NCBI GenBank assembly: GCA_044370695.1
Contig: JBILVB010000099.1
Span: 1 to 15,068 of the forward strand
DNA from: JBEIFW01 sp044370695
GTDB lineage: Bacteria; Actinomycetota; Acidimicrobiia; Acidimicrobiales; Ilumatobacteraceae
Length of the DNA: 15,068 nucleotides
Direction: 5' to 3'
Position 1 is the stretch's first letter, and every line of letters starts with the position of its first letter. Under the pieces are notes generated by a model. The model saw only the letters and a program-made list of their open reading frames with translations. It ran no database searches and was not told the DNA's origin. Of the stretch, positions 14,296 to 15,068 are shown one piece after another. Made by a program: the position numbers and the translations under genes.

Positions 14296-14972
14296 AGCGC
14301 GGCCAGCAATGCCGAGGACGGGGCGTGGGCACCGAACACCCCGCCCTGCATCGTGATCATCTTCAGCGCCGCCGCCTCGTTGCCCGAGTCGGTGGCGCCC
14401 GTGCAGTCCGACAGCAGCAGGCACTCGTACCCGCGGTCGTTGGCCTCGCGCATCGTGGTGTGCACGCACACGTCGGTCGTGATGCCCGTGAACACGAGGT
14501 GCGTGATCCCCCGGCCGCGCAACACGAGATCGAGATCCGTTGCGTAGAACGCCCCCTTGCCGGGCTTGTCGACGATCGGCTCGCCCTCGATCGGCGCCAC
14601 CTCGGGCACGATCTCCCAGCCGGGCTCGCCCCGCACCAGGATCCGCCCGCACGGACCGGCGTCGCCGATGCCGGCCCCGATGCGCTGCGAGCGCCACCGT
14701 TTGTTGGCCGGGCAGTCGGCCAGGTCGGCCCGGTGCCCCTCACGCGTGTGGACGACCAGCCAGCCGGCCGCCCGGACCGCCTGGAGCACACGGGCCGTCG
14801 GCTCGAGGCCCTTGCGGGTGTTGGTCAGGTCGTAACCCATCGCATCGACGTAGCCGCCTTTGCCGCAGAAGTCGGTCTGCCAGTCGATGCACAGCAGCGC
14901 CGTACGGGCCGGGTCGATCGGGCCGTCGTAGGGCCAGGCGTACGGGTCTGCGGCGACGACACCGTGGGACAT
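14292..14972 (-). CDS. biuH: Biuret hydrolase (BiuH), isochorismatase superfamily
   Basis: A 226-residue cysteine hydrolase that converts biuret to allophanate and ammonia. Sequence blocks match what I recall of characterised BiuH from Rhizobium leguminosarum: DPYAWPYDG, DWQTDFCGKGGYVDAMGYDL, ANKRWRSQRIGAGIGD-GPCGRIL and MQGGVFG. The triad residues D30, K136 and C169 are each six positions below the D36, K142 and C175 reported for that enzyme, so the alignment is ungapped between them. Q209 in MQGG is the likely substrate-side glutamine. ATG 14972 has a near-perfect AAGGAGA site. The next gene, atzF, takes the product, which strongly supports the assignment. It is the first gene of the operon; the promoter lies upstream, partly outside the window. 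Confidence 0.93.
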   Translation of the reverse strand: MSHGVVAADPYAWPYDGPIDPARTALLCIDWQTDFCGKGGYVDAMGYDLTNTRKGLEPTARVLQAVRAAGWLVVHTREGHRADLADCPANKRWRSQRIGAGIGDAGPCGRILVRGEPGWEIVPEVAPIEGEPIVDKPGKGAFYATDLDLVLRGRGITHLVFTGITTDVCVHTTMREANDRGYECLLLSDCTGATDSGNEAAALKMITMQGGVFGAHAPSSALLAAL

Positions 14973-14977
14973 CGGGA

Positions 14978-14984
14978 TCTCCTT
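14978..14984 (-). promoter_or_regulatory. Ribosome-binding site of biuH
   Basis: AAGGAGA on the minus strand, five bases before ATG 14972, is the best ribosome-binding site in the window. It confirms the biuH start and suggests that the operon is well translated when transcribed. Confidence 0.75.
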
Positions 14985-15068
14985 GATCAGGGGACGGACG
15001 AGGAAGGACCGCCGGGGCGGTGGGTCGCCACCCCCCCCGCGGGTCCGGTTAAGCCCATCGGGGTAATG
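14985..15068 (-). promoter_or_regulatory. Upstream leader region of the biuH operon
   Basis: The 84 bases before the biuH ribosome-binding site hold no gene in either direction that I can support. On the minus strand there is a run of eight G (15031-15038) and a short stem GGTGG/CCACC (about 15018-15032). A TTAACC near 15046-15051 could belong to a -10 or operator element, but I cannot define a promoter. The operon promoter and any regulator gene probably lie at or beyond the window edge. Confidence 0.3.

Noticed and set aside
8241..14547. Very long open frames on the plus strand across the biuret operon
   Set aside because: They are antisense to genes with clear family motifs, rich in Arg, Pro and His, and lack domains. 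Long antisense frames are expected at this GC content.

Overview
The window is very GC-rich, uses GTG as well as ATG starts, and carries an actinobacterial-looking gene set: a CopC-CopD fusion, a SulP-STAS transporter and a Thr-rich-linker lipoprotein. An actinobacterium, perhaps of the Acidimicrobiia, is my inference; nothing here fixes the taxon. All convincing genes except one lipoprotein are on the minus strand.

Left part (1-4.9 kb). Transcribed right to left are a SulP-type anion transporter with a STAS domain, a TPR-like protein with a proline-rich tail, and a 123-aa acidic protein with an EF-hand-like loop joined to the previous gene by a GTGA overlap. A double hairpin, a tRNA-Thr(TGT) gene and a CopC-CopD copper protein fusion follow.

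Middle part (4.9-8.2 kb). This looks like an accessory patch with a less extreme base composition. It holds a truncated NlpC/P60 peptidase lacking its catalytic histidines, a lipoprotein of unknown function on the plus strand, and a convergent gene for a polytopic membrane protein ending in a complete bulb-type (mannose-binding type) lectin domain. A nested inverted repeat spans the lectin stop codon. A stretch of coding-like but unassigned sequence (about 8036-8240) separates this patch from the next operon.

Right part (8.2-15 kb). A six-gene minus-strand operon has 4-base overlaps at all five junctions. Its order is biuret hydrolase (biuH), allophanate hydrolase (atzF), a second isochorismatase-fold cysteine hydrolase, then DUF2877, FdrA and DUF1116 proteins. 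The last three are homologues of AllH, AllF and AllG, the subunits of the E. coli oxamate carbamoyltransferase. BiuH and AtzF form a complete route from biuret through allophanate to ammonia and CO2. Joining it to an AllFGH-type carbamoyltransferase is the most interesting feature: it suggests that a carbamoylated nitrogen compound such as biuret, triuret, oxalurate or a relative may be split partly by phosphorolysis, giving carbamoyl phosphate, and partly by hydrolysis. No carbamate kinase, transporter or regulator for this pathway is visible in the window.
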